Assembly: GCA_937980205.1 (NCBI GenBank)
Contig: CALJKW010000054.1
Coordinates: 39,618-103,617, forward strand
DNA length: 64,000 nucleotides
Source of the DNA: an uncultured Myxococcales bacterium
GTDB taxonomy: Bacteria; Myxococcota; Myxococcia; Myxococcales; Myxococcaceae
Reading direction: 5' to 3'
Below the pieces are notes generated by a model. That model ran no database searches and was not told where the DNA came from. It saw nothing but the letters and a program-made list of their open reading frames with translations. Below, piece after piece: positions 42,616 through 51,298 of this stretch (position 1 is the stretch's first letter; every line of letters begins with the position of its first letter). A program made the position numbers and the translations under genes.

Positions 42616-43443
42616 GTGGAAACCCGGTTCGTCGAGGCCAACGGCTTGCGGTTCGGGTACCTCGAGTGGGGCGAGCCCGGCCGTCCGCTCGTGCTCATGT
42701 TCCACGGCTTCCCCGACACGCCGTGGACGTGGGACGTCGTCGGGCCGCGCGTGGCGGAGCTGGGCTACCGGGTGGTCGCTCCGTGGATGCGGGGGTACGC
42801 GCCGACGTCGCTGCCGCCGCGCGACACGACGTCGAAGGACCTCGGCGAGGACGTCGTCGCGCTCGTCGGCGCGCTCGGCGCAGAGCGCGCGACCGTCATC
42901 GGGCACGACTGGGGCGCCGAGGCCGTGACGGCGGCGGTGGGCCTGGCTCCCGAGCGCATCGAGAAGCTCGTCGGCGTCGGCATTCCGCACCGCACGCAGC
43001 TGCCGAAACGCCCCGGCATCGCGTGGGCGGCGCGGCACTTCGTCGGCCTCACGCTGCCCGGCGCGCTGGGCCGCTTCTGCGCGAACGACTTCGCGAGGGT
43101 CGACGTGTACTGCCGGCGCTGGTCTCCGACGTGGAAGCTGACGCCCGAGGACACCCGCAGGGTGAAGGAGTCGTTCGCCACGCCGGGCAGCGCCAACGCA
43201 GCCCTCGGCTACTACCGCGGCGCCTCGGTGGTGACGCCGCCGTTCATGAAGCCGCGCATCGCGGTGCCGACGCTGATGATCTGCGGCCGGCAGGACCCCG
43301 CCGTCACGCCCGAGGACTTCGAGCGCGCGCGCCGGCACTTCACCGGCCGCTACGACGTCGCGGCGATCGACGGCGGGCACTTCTGCCACCGCGAGTCGCC
43401 CGAGGCGTTCGTCGCCGCCGTGACGAAGTTCCTGAAGGAATGA
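42616..43443 (+). CDS. Alpha/beta hydrolase, epoxide hydrolase-like, 275 aa
   Basis: Catalytic set visible: oxyanion HGFPDTPWTW (HGxP), nucleophile elbow VIGHDWGAE with Asp as nucleophile (GxDxG), acid region GRQDPAVTPEDF, and His in IDGGHFCHRE. An Asp nucleophile with HGxP points to epoxide hydrolases or haloalkane dehalogenases rather than esterases. GTG start at 42616; no ATG fits better. No signal peptide, so cytoplasmic. Nothing in the sequence links it to the sterol locus 11 kb away. Confidence 0.78.
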   Translation: METRFVEANGLRFGYLEWGEPGRPLVLMFHGFPDTPWTWDVVGPRVAELGYRVVAPWMRGYAPTSLPPRDTTSKDLGEDVVALVGALGAERATVIGHDWGAEAVTAAVGLAPERIEKLVGVGIPHRTQLPKRPGIAWAARHFVGLTLPGALGRFCANDFARVDVYCRRWSPTWKLTPEDTRRVKESFATPGSANAALGYYRGASVVTPPFMKPRIAVPTLMICGRQDPAVTPEDFERARRHFTGRYDVAAIDGGHFCHRESPEAFVAAVTKFLKE

Positions 43444-43532
43444 AACGTCGAAGCCGTGGAAACGGGCCGGACCTCTGAAGGCGTGGCGGCGGCGTAACGG
43501 GGCCGCTACCGTTTTCGGCAGGAGCACAAGTC

Positions 43533-44138
43533 ATGGCCGAGAAGCACAGGCCCTGGCCGCTCGCCGCGGGCGTCGCGACGGCTGCTGCAGGACTCTTTCT
43601 GATCATCCTCGCCGTCGCAGGTGACGGCATTCTGAGCGCGCGGGACGCCGCCGCAGCCATCGTTCTGGCTGCGCTCCTCGAGCTCGCGACCGGAGCGCTG
43701 CTGACGCGTGACCGCGGACCCGGCATGGCCCACGTGTTCTCGGGCCTGCTCGCGCTGGGGCTCGCGGTCTTCACGCTCGTCCACGGGCTCTACGGCCAGG
43801 GCGTGATGGGCCCGGGCCCCCTGGCGCTCGCCATCGGCATGTACTGCATCTGGAACGCGATCTTCCGGGGCATCGACGTGGTGATCGATCGGCCGCAGGC
43901 GCAGCTCGGCGAGGCCATCGACACGGCGTTCACGTTCGTGATCGGCGCAGTGCTGCTCGCGAACTGGCGCGAGGCGACGGCGGCGTTCGTCGGCGTCGCG
44001 GCCGGCCTCGAGCTCATCTCGGGAGGCATCGCGCTGTTCGCCAGCGTGCTCGCGCACGACCGCCACCGCGATGAGCCCGCGTACGACGGCCGCTCGGACC
44101 GCCTGGTGCGCGTGCCGGTCGGTCGCCGAAGCGCCTAA
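43533..44138 (+). CDS. HdeD/DUF308-like membrane protein, 201 aa
   Basis: Six hydrophobic helices with the repeated two-helix layout of HdeD-type proteins: PLAAGVATAAAGLFLIILAV, AAIVLAALLELATGALL, MAHVFSGLLALGLAVFTLV, GPLALAIGMYCIWNAIF, TAFTFVIGAVLLANW, AFVGVAAGLELISGGIALF. GGCAGGAGC precedes the ATG. The stop overlaps the convergent gene's stop by 4 bp. Function in acid or stress tolerance is only inferred from the family. Confidence 0.6.
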   Translation: MAEKHRPWPLAAGVATAAAGLFLIILAVAGDGILSARDAAAAIVLAALLELATGALLTRDRGPGMAHVFSGLLALGLAVFTLVHGLYGQGVMGPGPLALAIGMYCIWNAIFRGIDVVIDRPQAQLGEAIDTAFTFVIGAVLLANWREATAAFVGVAAGLELISGGIALFASVLAHDRHRDEPAYDGRSDRLVRVPVGRRSA

Positions 44139-44374
44139 GGCCGTGACCGGTCGGTCGCTGCGCGCCGCCTGCGGGCGATGGCGCGGAACAGCCCGGCCGC
44201 CAGCAGCGGCGGAGCCAGCAGCACCGCCGCGAAGTACGCCGCCGCGTACGCGAGGCCGAGGAACGCCTGCGGCCAGGAGTGGACGGTGCCGGAGAGCACG
44301 GACACCGAAGGTCGCGCGCCGAAGAGGTGCAGGGCGGCGAAGGCGGCGAGCATCACGAGCGCGGCGCGGAGCAT
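44135..44374 (-). CDS. Small membrane protein, 79 aa
   Basis: Two hydrophobic segments (MLRAALVMLAAFAALHLFGA and AFLGLAYAAAYFAAVLLAPPLLAAGLF) and a basic tail (IARRRRAATDRSRP). It starts inside the last 22 bp of the upstream gene, implying co-translation. No family recognised. Confidence 0.5.
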   Translation of the reverse strand: MLRAALVMLAAFAALHLFGARPSVSVLSGTVHSWPQAFLGLAYAAAYFAAVLLAPPLLAAGLFRAIARRRRAATDRSRP

Positions 44375-45435
44375 GCGGTTCCTCTCTGAAGGCACTTCCA
44401 CAGCGGGCCCTGCACGAGGGCGTACAGCGTGACCGCGTCGGCGAGCGAGTTGCCGGCGGCGAAGTGCAGGCCGCCGCGCTCGTCGGTCGTCGGGAACGCG
44501 GCGAAGCGCAGGCTGGTGACCAGCGCGCGAAGCCACTCGTCGTCGCCGAACGCAGCCGCTCCGAGCAGGGCCGTGCCGCTCGAGCCCGCGTTGGCGTCGA
44601 CGAGCGGAATCGTGGGCCCCGAGTCGATGTCGACGCCGCCCTCCCACTCGCGCGGCCACTCGGCGGCCCAGCCGAAGCCGAGCGCCCCGCGGCCGAGGTG
44701 CGCTCGGGCGAGCGCGTACTGCTCCTTTGCGAACGGCTCGTCGACGAGCTGGAGCATGTGTGCCGCGAGCCAGAGCGTCGAGCCCTCCGGCCCGTCGCGG
44801 TGACGGCCGTCGGCGTGGAAGCTCGAGACGAGCATTCCGGTCTTCGGGTCGACGAAGTGCGTCTTCAGCGAGACCAGCCAGCGCGCGATGATGTCCGAGT
44901 GGTCGGTGCCGAGCGCGGCATCGGACGTCTTCAGCGCGGCGACCGCGATGGTGTTGCAGAAGACCCAGCCCTCGTCGGGGTAGCTCTCGGCGAGCAGCAG
45001 CGGCGCGGACTCGAGCTGCCGCTCGATGCGGGCGATGCGGTCTTCGAGCGCCGTCGGGTCGCCGCCCGCGTGGAGCTGCTTCGCGGCGAGCATCAGGGCG
45101 ATCTCTCCGTCGACGAACAGCGACTGCGTCGCGTGCTTGCCGTAGGGGAGCAGGTACGAGGTCGGCCCGTGCGCGCGCTCGAGGGCGTCGGTCTCGTCGG
45201 CGAGCTGCCGCAGCGGCTCGACGTACGAGCGGTCTTCGAACGCGAGGTTCGCGTAGGAGAGGGCGGCGAACAGCCGGCCCATCAGCTCCCACTCGGGGTT
45301 GTAGGCGCGCAGCTCGGTGCGCTTCGCGGCGAGCTGCCCCTTCGCGAGCGGCTCGACGAGCTCGTGTGGGTCGGTGCGGAAGAGGAAGTGCAGCAGGACG
45401 AGCCAGACCGCGAAGGCCACCGCGAAGGGACGCAT
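44353..45435 (-). CDS. Alpha/alpha-barrel protein, possibly linalool dehydratase/isomerase-like, 360 aa
   Basis: An N-terminal membrane anchor (MRPFAVAFAVWLVLLHFLF) precedes a helical domain with Trp/Gly-rich loops: SLFVDGEIALML, ESYPDEGWVFCNTIAVAAL, GMLVSSFHADGRHRDGP, GFGWAAEWPREWEGGVDIDSGP and DANAGSSGTALLGAAAFGD. The pattern of an (alpha/alpha)6 barrel with exposed Asp/His/Cys residues recalls the linalool dehydratase/isomerase family. I cannot confirm substrate or activity. The ATG at 45435 removes a long arginine-rich extension. Coupled to the 79-aa membrane protein downstream. Confidence 0.6.
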   Translation of the reverse strand: MRPFAVAFAVWLVLLHFLFRTDPHELVEPLAKGQLAAKRTELRAYNPEWELMGRLFAALSYANLAFEDRSYVEPLRQLADETDALERAHGPTSYLLPYGKHATQSLFVDGEIALMLAAKQLHAGGDPTALEDRIARIERQLESAPLLLAESYPDEGWVFCNTIAVAALKTSDAALGTDHSDIIARWLVSLKTHFVDPKTGMLVSSFHADGRHRDGPEGSTLWLAAHMLQLVDEPFAKEQYALARAHLGRGALGFGWAAEWPREWEGGVDIDSGPTIPLVDANAGSSGTALLGAAAFGDDEWLRALVTSLRFAAFPTTDERGGLHFAAGNSLADAVTLYALVQGPLWKCLQRGTACSAPRS

Positions 45436-45653
45436 GGTGGAGAGGGTACGAACGGGCCGCCGGCGCGGGGGCGCGCGCACGGCGAGCGGTCGATGTCGCT
45501 GGACGAGCGGTCGCAGAGCGCAGGCGTGCGCGTCGTGCGCAATCGACGTGCGCAAGCGAAACCGCGCTTCTCATCGCGCGAGAACTCTCTCGAAGCACGG
45601 CGCCCGCGCGAAAAAACGGGACACGAGGCGCGGCTTCTTCGCGAGGCTTCACC

Positions 45654-45959
45654 ATGACGATTCAGTCCATTGGCCGCCACGGCGTTGGAAACACGCCGCG
45701 CTCGATTCCCCAGAACCCCACGCCGAACCCGACGCAGGCGCCGCAGCGGTGCCAGCACGGCCACTGCACGCGCGACACCTTCGAGCAGCCGCGGGCGCAG
45801 AATCCGGCGCAGACCCAGGCGGCGCAGCAGGCGGAGTCCGAGAAGCAGGGCTTCCTGCAGATGCTGCAGCAGCTGCTGCCGATGCTGCAGCAGCTGCTCG
45901 GCGCGCTCGGCCAGGGCGGTCAGCAGCCGCAGGCCACCCAGCCGACGCAGGGCAGCTGA
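45654..45959 (+). CDS. Gln-rich small protein, 101 aa
   Basis: Starts MTIQSIGRHGVGNTPRS, followed by Pro/Asn/Gln-rich low-complexity sequence, an HGHC patch and an amphipathic helix (LQMLQQLLPMLQQLLGALG). No signal peptide. The N-terminus resembles that of the 242-aa protein at 58041 (MTINRLDRPAIS). Many myxobacterial proteins share such starts, which suggests a common export or localisation signal. Function unknown. Confidence 0.55.
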   Translation: MTIQSIGRHGVGNTPRSIPQNPTPNPTQAPQRCQHGHCTRDTFEQPRAQNPAQTQAAQQAESEKQGFLQMLQQLLPMLQQLLGALGQGGQQPQATQPTQGS

Positions 45960-46011
45960 CGGGCTGCGGTGGCCCGCAGCAGCGGACCGGCTTCGTGCTT
46001 AGGTCGCCGCG

Positions 46012-46326
46012 GTGGACTTCATTCTCCTGGCGCTGCTCGTGGCGATGGGCGCGGTGGCCGTGCGCAGCGGTGCGCGGTGGTGGAAGCGGCGGCGCTTTCG
46101 CGCGCTGCGCGCCAAAGCTCCGGGCTACTCGCCGGACAACCCGGTGGTGCTGAAGTCGGCGCGGCTGATGGACGAGGTCGTCGAGGCCGCGCGCTGCGGG
46201 TGCGGCGGGCGGGTGAAGAGCCTGGGCGAGACTCCGCGGCTGGGGCAGCGCGTCGTGCGCGGGCGCTGCGTCGACTGCGACCGGGACGTGGATCTGTATT
46301 TCGTTCTGCCGCAGCTGATGAATTAG
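46012..46326 (+). CDS. Single-pass membrane protein with zinc-ribbon-like cysteines, 104 aa
   Basis: GTG start. One membrane helix (residues 2-18) is followed by a basic linker (WWKRRRFRALRAK). A CGCGG ... GRCVDCDRD pair (about residues 63-92) has the spacing of a zinc ribbon. No homologous family recognised. Located just upstream of a lipoprotein gene, 12 bp apart; likely co-transcribed. Confidence 0.55.
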   Translation: MDFILLALLVAMGAVAVRSGARWWKRRRFRALRAKAPGYSPDNPVVLKSARLMDEVVEAARCGCGGRVKSLGETPRLGQRVVRGRCVDCDRDVDLYFVLPQLMN

Positions 46327-46338
46327 AAGCAACGGGCC

Positions 46339-46884
46339 ATGAGTCGCTGCGTCCCGCTTCTCCTGCTGGTGTTCACCGCCTGTGGTCCGTTCAAGTACGT
46401 GCAGAAGGCCGAGCAGAGCCCGCTCGCCGGGCAGACGGTGCTGATGCTCGACTCGCTGTTGTTCCAGAACGCCGAGGTCGACGGGCTCCCCGAGGACGCG
46501 TGGATCGCCGGGCAGAACGACACCTGGAAGGCCGAGTGGCCGTCCGACCAGGCGCGCGCGTCGAAGGGCTTCGCGATGGCGCTGAAGTCGCGGCTCGCGG
46601 ACCAGGGCATCACCGTGACGCCGCAGGCGAACCCGCAGGGCGCGACGCTGTTGCTCAAGCCGCGCGTCGTGAAGCTCGAGACCGGTGGCTGGTACGACAC
46701 GGTGCTGTCCATCAACGTGCGCGTGGTGGACACCGCGAAGAACACGACGCTCGAGGAGATCGCCACGAAGGTGCGGGTGAAGAGCAACTTCGACAAGTTC
46801 GAGGACCGGCTGGACCGCGCCTCGCTGCTCGCGGCGGGCAACGTCGCGCTGTACGTGTCGGAGCGGGCGCAGAAACAGCCGTGA
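46339..46884 (+). CDS. Lipoprotein, 181 aa
   Basis: Signal MSRCVPLLLLVFTACGPFKYV with lipobox FTAC. The mature protein has alternating strands and helices (VLMLDSLLFQNAEVDGLP, GFAMALKSRLADQGITV, ATLLLKPRVVKLETGGWYDTVLSINVRVVDTAKNTTLEEI). This resembles DUF4410/CsgG-like envelope lipoproteins in layout, but no signature is decisive. Envelope-associated, function unknown. Confidence 0.6.
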   Translation: MSRCVPLLLLVFTACGPFKYVQKAEQSPLAGQTVLMLDSLLFQNAEVDGLPEDAWIAGQNDTWKAEWPSDQARASKGFAMALKSRLADQGITVTPQANPQGATLLLKPRVVKLETGGWYDTVLSINVRVVDTAKNTTLEEIATKVRVKSNFDKFEDRLDRASLLAAGNVALYVSERAQKQP

Positions 46885-46917
46885 CGTCGCTGAGACGCCG
46901 GCGTGAACCGCGCGCGG

Positions 46918-47967
46918 TCAGGCCTGCTGCGTCGACGGCGCCGGCAGCGCCTTGCGCCCCTCGCGCACGTGCGCGTTGAGGTCGCGGAACAGCGCGCGCT
47001 CGAGGCCCTCGAGCTCGCGCAGCATCTGGACGATCGGCGCGAACGTGGCCTCGTCGGCCTTCCCGCCGCGGAACAAGCGCGCGGCAGCGCCGGCGAACTT
47101 GCGCCACAGGTCTCCGATGGCCGTCACCCGCTCGCTGAGCCTCGCGTAGGCGGCGTCGCCGAACGTGTCCGCGACGTCCTGCAGGAACGCGGCGTAGAGG
47201 TAGCGGAAGCCGGCGCCGCCGGTGCCGATCTCCTCCTGCATGCGCACCACGTTGGCGAGCAGGAGCAGCGCCTTCTGCGGCTCCTTCGCGAAGCGCCTCG
47301 GCCACGCGGCGGCGCGGCGAGCCAGGTAGCCGATGGCCTTGGCTCCGAAGAAGGGGATGGGTGAGTGGCCCATGAAGAAGCCGGTCTCGCGCATGCCCGC
47401 CTGCATCGCGCCCTCGATGACTCCGGGCCGGGCCTCGGGCACCTGGGTCACCCAGTACGCCTTGCCCTTCGGCGCGAGCAGCCCCGCGGCGAAGCGCGCC
47501 CGATTCAGCGACTCGTCGTCGCACTCGGCGGCCTCGTCGAGCACCGGGTCGCTCACCAGCCAGCGCCCGTCCTTGCGGCCGTACACCATGATGTTGTGCG
47601 CGTTGAACGGGAACCGGAACCGGCGCGGCAGGTACTCGAGGTAGTAGACGCTCGTCTGCAGCGCCACGAGCTGGCCGGCGTCGACCTGGCGAAGCAGCGC
47701 GTCGTGCGCCTTCTTCGGGTTCGAGTACGTCTGCACCTCGAAGCGCGCGCCGAGCCGCTTGCAGACCTTCGTGAAGATGGTCCCCGGCTTCGAGCGGAAG
47801 CTCGTCGACGGAGCGTTCGCCAGCTGATCCATCGGCAGCTGGAGAAAGAAGAGCCCGCTGCCGATGCCGAGCGCGCGCGGCTCGGTGAGCGGAAACCCGG
47901 CGTGCGAGAGCAGCTTCGCGGTGACGCCGCTCTCGCAGTGCGCGGCGAGCTCGTGGCGAAAGCTCAC
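46918..47967 (-). CDS. BtrH-like acyltransferase (BtrH N-terminal/DUF4872), 349 aa
   Basis: GTG start overlapping the previous stop (GTGA). The N-terminus HELAAHCESGVTAKLLSHAG has the conserved His and Cys of BtrH-type papain-fold domains. It is followed by GIGSGLFFLQL, LVALQTSVYYLEYLP and FNAHNIMVYGRKDGRWLVSDP. BtrH transfers an acyl group from an acyl carrier protein to an amine acceptor in butirosin biosynthesis. Members of this family also sit next to ketosynthases and ACPs in resorcinol/flexirubin-like clusters. As the last gene of this ACP-containing operon it may release or transfer the finished acyl chain. Acceptor unknown. Confidence 0.7.
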   Translation of the reverse strand: MSFRHELAAHCESGVTAKLLSHAGFPLTEPRALGIGSGLFFLQLPMDQLANAPSTSFRSKPGTIFTKVCKRLGARFEVQTYSNPKKAHDALLRQVDAGQLVALQTSVYYLEYLPRRFRFPFNAHNIMVYGRKDGRWLVSDPVLDEAAECDDESLNRARFAAGLLAPKGKAYWVTQVPEARPGVIEGAMQAGMRETGFFMGHSPIPFFGAKAIGYLARRAAAWPRRFAKEPQKALLLLANVVRMQEEIGTGGAGFRYLYAAFLQDVADTFGDAAYARLSERVTAIGDLWRKFAGAAARLFRGGKADEATFAPIVQMLRELEGLERALFRDLNAHVREGRKALPAPSTQQA

Positions 47968-48377
47968 AGCCAGCTCTCCGGCTGCTCGGGCAGCACGCGC
48001 AGCCTCTCGGCCGGGACCCGCAGCGCCTTCGCATACCGCTCGAGCCACGCGTCACCGAGCGAAGCGAAGGGGCCGGGCCGGCAGTGCCACCAGACGCGCA
48101 GGCGCGAGCAGCCGGCGTATTCGGCGACGAGCGCGAGGTTCAGCTGGCGCGCGGCGAGGTGGTACCAGAGCGGGCTCTTCCGGCCGTCGCGGACATCGGC
48201 CCACGCCGCCTGAATCTGCGCGTCGGCGGCCTCGAGCGCCATGCGGGTCGCGGCGGTCTCGGCCTCCCAGCCGGCGGTGGCGACGACGGTGTAGCGCCCG
48301 TTCGCGTCGAGCGCGTAGGCGCCGCGCTTCTTGCCTTCGAGGTAGGCGCCGTCCTGCGGCACTTCGTCGGTGCGCAT
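47964..48377 (-). CDS. Unknown protein of the acyl-chain operon, 137 aa
   Basis: Overlaps both neighbours (TGATG with the KAS III gene, GTGA with the BtrH-like gene), so it is an integral member of the operon. No signal peptide. The sequence has an N-terminal beta-like stretch (GAYALDANGRYTVVAT), a helical section (ETAATRMALEAADAQIQAAWADV) and a Trp/Cys-containing end (LVAEYAGCSRLRVWWHCRPG). No family recognised. Its fixed place between KAS III and BtrH suggests an accessory role in chain handling. Confidence 0.6.
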   Translation of the reverse strand: MRTDEVPQDGAYLEGKKRGAYALDANGRYTVVATAGWEAETAATRMALEAADAQIQAAWADVRDGRKSPLWYHLAARQLNLALVAEYAGCSRLRVWWHCRPGPFASLGDAWLERYAKALRVPAERLRVLPEQPESWL

Positions 48378-49522
48378 CAGACCACCTCGAGCAGCGCGAA
48401 CGATGCATTGAAGCGCGCGCTCTCGGGGATGACGCAGAAGATCTTCTGACCAGGCTTCGCGCGGCCCGAGTCGAGCAGCTCCTCGAGCATCGCGAAGACC
48501 GACGCGGTGCCGATGTTGCCGACGGTGGAGAGGTTCGTGAAGACCCGCTCCTCGGGAATCGGGAAGCCGATGCGCGGCAGCTGCTTCGCGATCTCTCCGC
48601 GGAAGAACGCGGACGAGATGTGCGGCAGGAACCAGTCGACCTGGTCGCTCGTCAGGCCGCGGCGATCGACGGCGAGCTTGATGGCGTCCGCGACGGCCGT
48701 GCCGATGTGCTTGCCCAGCATGCGGGCGTCCTGGCCGACGTTGAAGAAGCCACCCTTGATCCACTCGCTCGGGTCCGCCTGCTTCCACCCGTCGAGCCTG
48801 CCGTCGTGCTTGCGGGCCAGGTGGTACATGCAGGTCTCGAGCTGGCCGGCGAACGACACCGACTCGAGCCACTGAATCTTCAGCACCGGCTGCGAGCCGC
48901 GCTTCGTCGGCGCGCTCTCGACGAGGCAGGCGCCGGCGCCGTCGCTGAGCATCCACCGCAGGAACTCGTGCTCGAACGCGACGTGGGGGTCTTTCTCGAG
49001 CGCCTGCAGGCGGCTCTCGAGCTCGGGCGCGAAGTGCCGCGCGCGCATCAGCGGAGACATCAGCTCGCTGCCGGTGACGATCGCGCTCGTCGCGTGGCCA
49101 GCGCCGACCGCCATCGCGGCGTACTTCAGCGCCGCCATGCTCGCGGTGCAGGCTCCGGCGGCGGTGAACACCTCACACGGAGGCGTGCCCAGCTCGCCGT
49201 GCACCATCGGCCCGTGCGCGGGGATGAGCTGGTCCGGCGAGGCGGTGCCGACGGAGAGCAGCGGCACGTCGCGCAGCTCGGCGCCCGAGCTCTTGAGCAG
49301 CTTGCGCACGGCCTCGGCGGTCAGCTGCGCGTTGTTGTGCGTCGGCTGCCCGGTCTTCGGGTCGATGGCGTAGTAGCGCTGGCGGATGCCGTTGTTGCGG
49401 AGCACGCGGGCGCGGGCGCTCGACTCGCGCCCGTTCACCTTGCCGAGCACGTCTTCGATTCGGTCGTTCGAGATGGGCTCGTTCGGGAGGAACGTGCAGA
49501 TCTGAGTGATGAACGCGTTCAA
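48377..49522 (-). CDS. 3-oxoacyl-ACP synthase III-like condensing enzyme, 381 aa
   Basis: TTG start overlapping the stop of the DarA-like gene (TTGA). Complete KAS III triad: Cys in FTAAGACTASMAALKYA, His in DWFLPHISSAFF, Asn in NLSTVGNIGTAS. Condenses two acyl groups, with ACP or CoA as carriers. In resorcinol clusters the KAS III partner (DarB type) joins two beta-ketoacyl chains before ring closure. This protein sits directly after the DarA-like gene, which supports that role, but its N-terminus (MNAFITQICTFLPNEPIS) differs from classical DarB as I remember it. Cytoplasmic. Confidence 0.75.
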   Translation of the reverse strand: MNAFITQICTFLPNEPISNDRIEDVLGKVNGRESSARARVLRNNGIRQRYYAIDPKTGQPTHNNAQLTAEAVRKLLKSSGAELRDVPLLSVGTASPDQLIPAHGPMVHGELGTPPCEVFTAAGACTASMAALKYAAMAVGAGHATSAIVTGSELMSPLMRARHFAPELESRLQALEKDPHVAFEHEFLRWMLSDGAGACLVESAPTKRGSQPVLKIQWLESVSFAGQLETCMYHLARKHDGRLDGWKQADPSEWIKGGFFNVGQDARMLGKHIGTAVADAIKLAVDRRGLTSDQVDWFLPHISSAFFRGEIAKQLPRIGFPIPEERVFTNLSTVGNIGTASVFAMLEELLDSGRAKPGQKIFCVIPESARFNASFALLEVV

Positions 49523-50403
49523 GCAGTGACCTCGTCTACTTTGCCCTGGAACCAGCGCCGGGCGAAGAGGCGAATGAAGAGCGAGACGATCGCGACCGGG
49601 ACCATCAAGGTCAGCGACGAGCACAGGGAGACGAAGAACATCCGGCAGAGGAACCAGCGGCCCGACGGGCCCGCCGCAGAGATGAGCGCAGCCCAGCGGC
49701 CGAAGAAGAACCGCGCGATGAGCTCGGGGATGACGAAGACGCGGTGAATGCGCGCCTCGCTGCCGCCCAGCACGCTCGAGTCCAGCTTGCCGTTCATCAG
49801 CGCCTCGGCGACCTTGCCGCCCGGGCTCGACAGCGTGGCGATGTCTTCGTCGCTGACGCCGGCGACGGGCAACAGCTTCGTGGCGCCCACCTTGTCGCCG
49901 GTCATCACCCACCGCGGCGTCGACCAGAACGTCGCCCACGCCGGGCCCGAGTCTTCGCGCACCACGTGGTCGATGACGCGGCCGCCGCGCGCGGTGATGC
50001 GCCGCTTCAGGTCGACGAACGCCCGCTGCCACATGTTGCGGCACGCGCAGAGCGCGATGACCGGCGTGTCTTTCAGCACGTTCGCGGCGTCGCTCTCGAG
50101 CCAGCCGACGACGGGCAGCGCGGGCGCGAGGTACCAGACCTGGTAGGCGACCACGACGAGGTCGTACCTGGGGTGCGGCGGCGTCAGCGTCGCGGCTTCC
50201 ATCTCGGGCGCCTTGCCCTGCACGCACTCGGGGAAGGCGTCGACGAACTTTCCGAAGCCCCACGGCCACGGGTAGGGCGTCTTCGGCTGCGGGCAGATGA
50301 CGTCGACCTCTGCGCCGGCGCGACGCAGCGGCTCGAGGAAGGTGTCCGCGCAGCGGCGCAGCTGGCCGGTCTGCGAGTAGCAGACGAGGAGGACGCGCTT
50401 CAT
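49519..50403 (-). CDS. DarA-like flavodoxin-fold protein (dialkylresorcinol condensing enzyme family), 294 aa
   Basis: N-terminal flavodoxin-like start MKRVLLVCYSQTGQLRRC, then PYPWPWGFGKFVDAFPECVQG and LVVVAYQVWYLAPALPVVGWL. These closely parallel the DarA family of dialkylresorcinol biosynthesis, including the PWxWxFxxxFxxFPECxQG block. The C-terminus is hydrophobic (residues about 235-280, two membrane helices, SGRWFLCRMFFVSLCSSLTLMVPVAIVSLFIRLF), so the protein is probably tethered to the inner membrane. DarA and DarB together make 2,5-dialkylresorcinols. The neighbouring KAS III and ACP-linked condensing genes support involvement in such a lipid. Confidence 0.72.
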   Translation of the reverse strand: MKRVLLVCYSQTGQLRRCADTFLEPLRRAGAEVDVICPQPKTPYPWPWGFGKFVDAFPECVQGKAPEMEAATLTPPHPRYDLVVVAYQVWYLAPALPVVGWLESDAANVLKDTPVIALCACRNMWQRAFVDLKRRITARGGRVIDHVVREDSGPAWATFWSTPRWVMTGDKVGATKLLPVAGVSDEDIATLSSPGGKVAEALMNGKLDSSVLGGSEARIHRVFVIPELIARFFFGRWAALISAAGPSGRWFLCRMFFVSLCSSLTLMVPVAIVSLFIRLFARRWFQGKVDEVTA

Positions 50404-50440
50404 CGGAGGGCTCCTCCGGCTGCAGGGGCGACTCGCTTCG

Positions 50441-51298
50441 TCACGACCGCAGTCCTCCCTTGCGCACTCGCGTCCTCGCAGTGAGCCCCTCGCGCGTCCG
50501 GGCGACCGTCTCGAAGGTCTCTCCCTCGCGCGCCTCGGAGAGGAACAGCGTCGGGTACAGGCCGCTCTTCGCGTAGTGCATGCCGACGTCGTACTCGCGC
50601 TCGCCGGTGACTCCGCTCTCGCCCGGCTCGTGCTGCAGCGTCAGCGTCTCGAGCGTCGCGAAGTCGGAAGCCGCCGGCTTCGCGAGCACCCACCACGCGC
50701 TGCCCTCGGAGAGCTTCAGCGGAGCATCGGGCGCGTGCCCCATGCGCGCGAGGTGGTCACGCACGGCCGGCATCACCACGTCGACGGCGCCGACGAGCGC
50801 GACGTCGAGGTCGCCTGCGTCGAGCAGCGTCACCGCCTGCAGCAGCGCCGCCTCGAAGCTGACCTCGTCCTGCGAGACGGCGAGCACCGGGCCGGTGAGG
50901 CCCAGCGTCTGCGCGATGTAGAACGCGCCCGCGTTGCCGACCGAGTTCGCGAACTGAATCGCGCTGACGTGGAAGCCGGGGTCGCCGAAGACGGCGTGCG
51001 AGAACGGCATCAGGTCCGAGATGTTGCCCAGGCCGGTCGCGAGGAACACGCCCGTGCGCGCAGGCGGCAACGCGAGGCCGCTCTTCGTCGCCGCCTCGAC
51101 GGCGCCGGTCAGCGCGAGCTGCATGAAGCGGCCGAGCCTGCGGAAGCGCTTGCCGGTGAGCTCGACGAGCCGCGCGTCCAGCTTCGCGCCCTCGACGCCG
51201 CCCACGTCGACGCTGACGAGCGAGGTCTGCGCCGCGCACTCGGCGACCGTCTTCCCCGGAGTCGCGAACGCGTGCACCGCCTTGATGCCGGCAGTCAT
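50441..51298 (-). CDS. Beta-ketoacyl synthase chain-length factor-like protein, 285 aa
   Basis: Overlaps the upstream ketosynthase (ATGA). Only the N-terminal ketosynthase fold is present: VFLATGLGNISDLMPF, QFANSVGNAGAFYIAQTLG, LTGPVLAVSQDEVSFEAALLQA. The nucleophile position is occupied by SVGNAG instead of a Cys-containing ACxS motif, so condensation activity is not expected. Such truncated partners (Ketoacyl-synt_2 type, ApeC-like) set chain length with a full KAS in aryl-polyene and flexirubin-like clusters. It probably heterodimerises with the 401-aa ketosynthase. Confidence 0.7.
   Translation of the reverse strand: MTAGIKAVHAFATPGKTVAECAAQTSLVSVDVGGVEGAKLDARLVELTGKRFRRLGRFMQLALTGAVEAATKSGLALPPARTGVFLATGLGNISDLMPFSHAVFGDPGFHVSAIQFANSVGNAGAFYIAQTLGLTGPVLAVSQDEVSFEAALLQAVTLLDAGDLDVALVGAVDVVMPAVRDHLARMGHAPDAPLKLSEGSAWWVLAKPAASDFATLETLTLQHEPGESGVTGEREYDVGMHYAKSGLYPTLFLSEAREGETFETVARTREGLTARTRVRKGGLRS

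Noticed and set aside
43455..43515. Second group II domain VI-like sequence
   Set aside because: It shares gtggaaacgggcc with 19876 and can form a hairpin, but no domain V precedes it, so a chance match is more likely.
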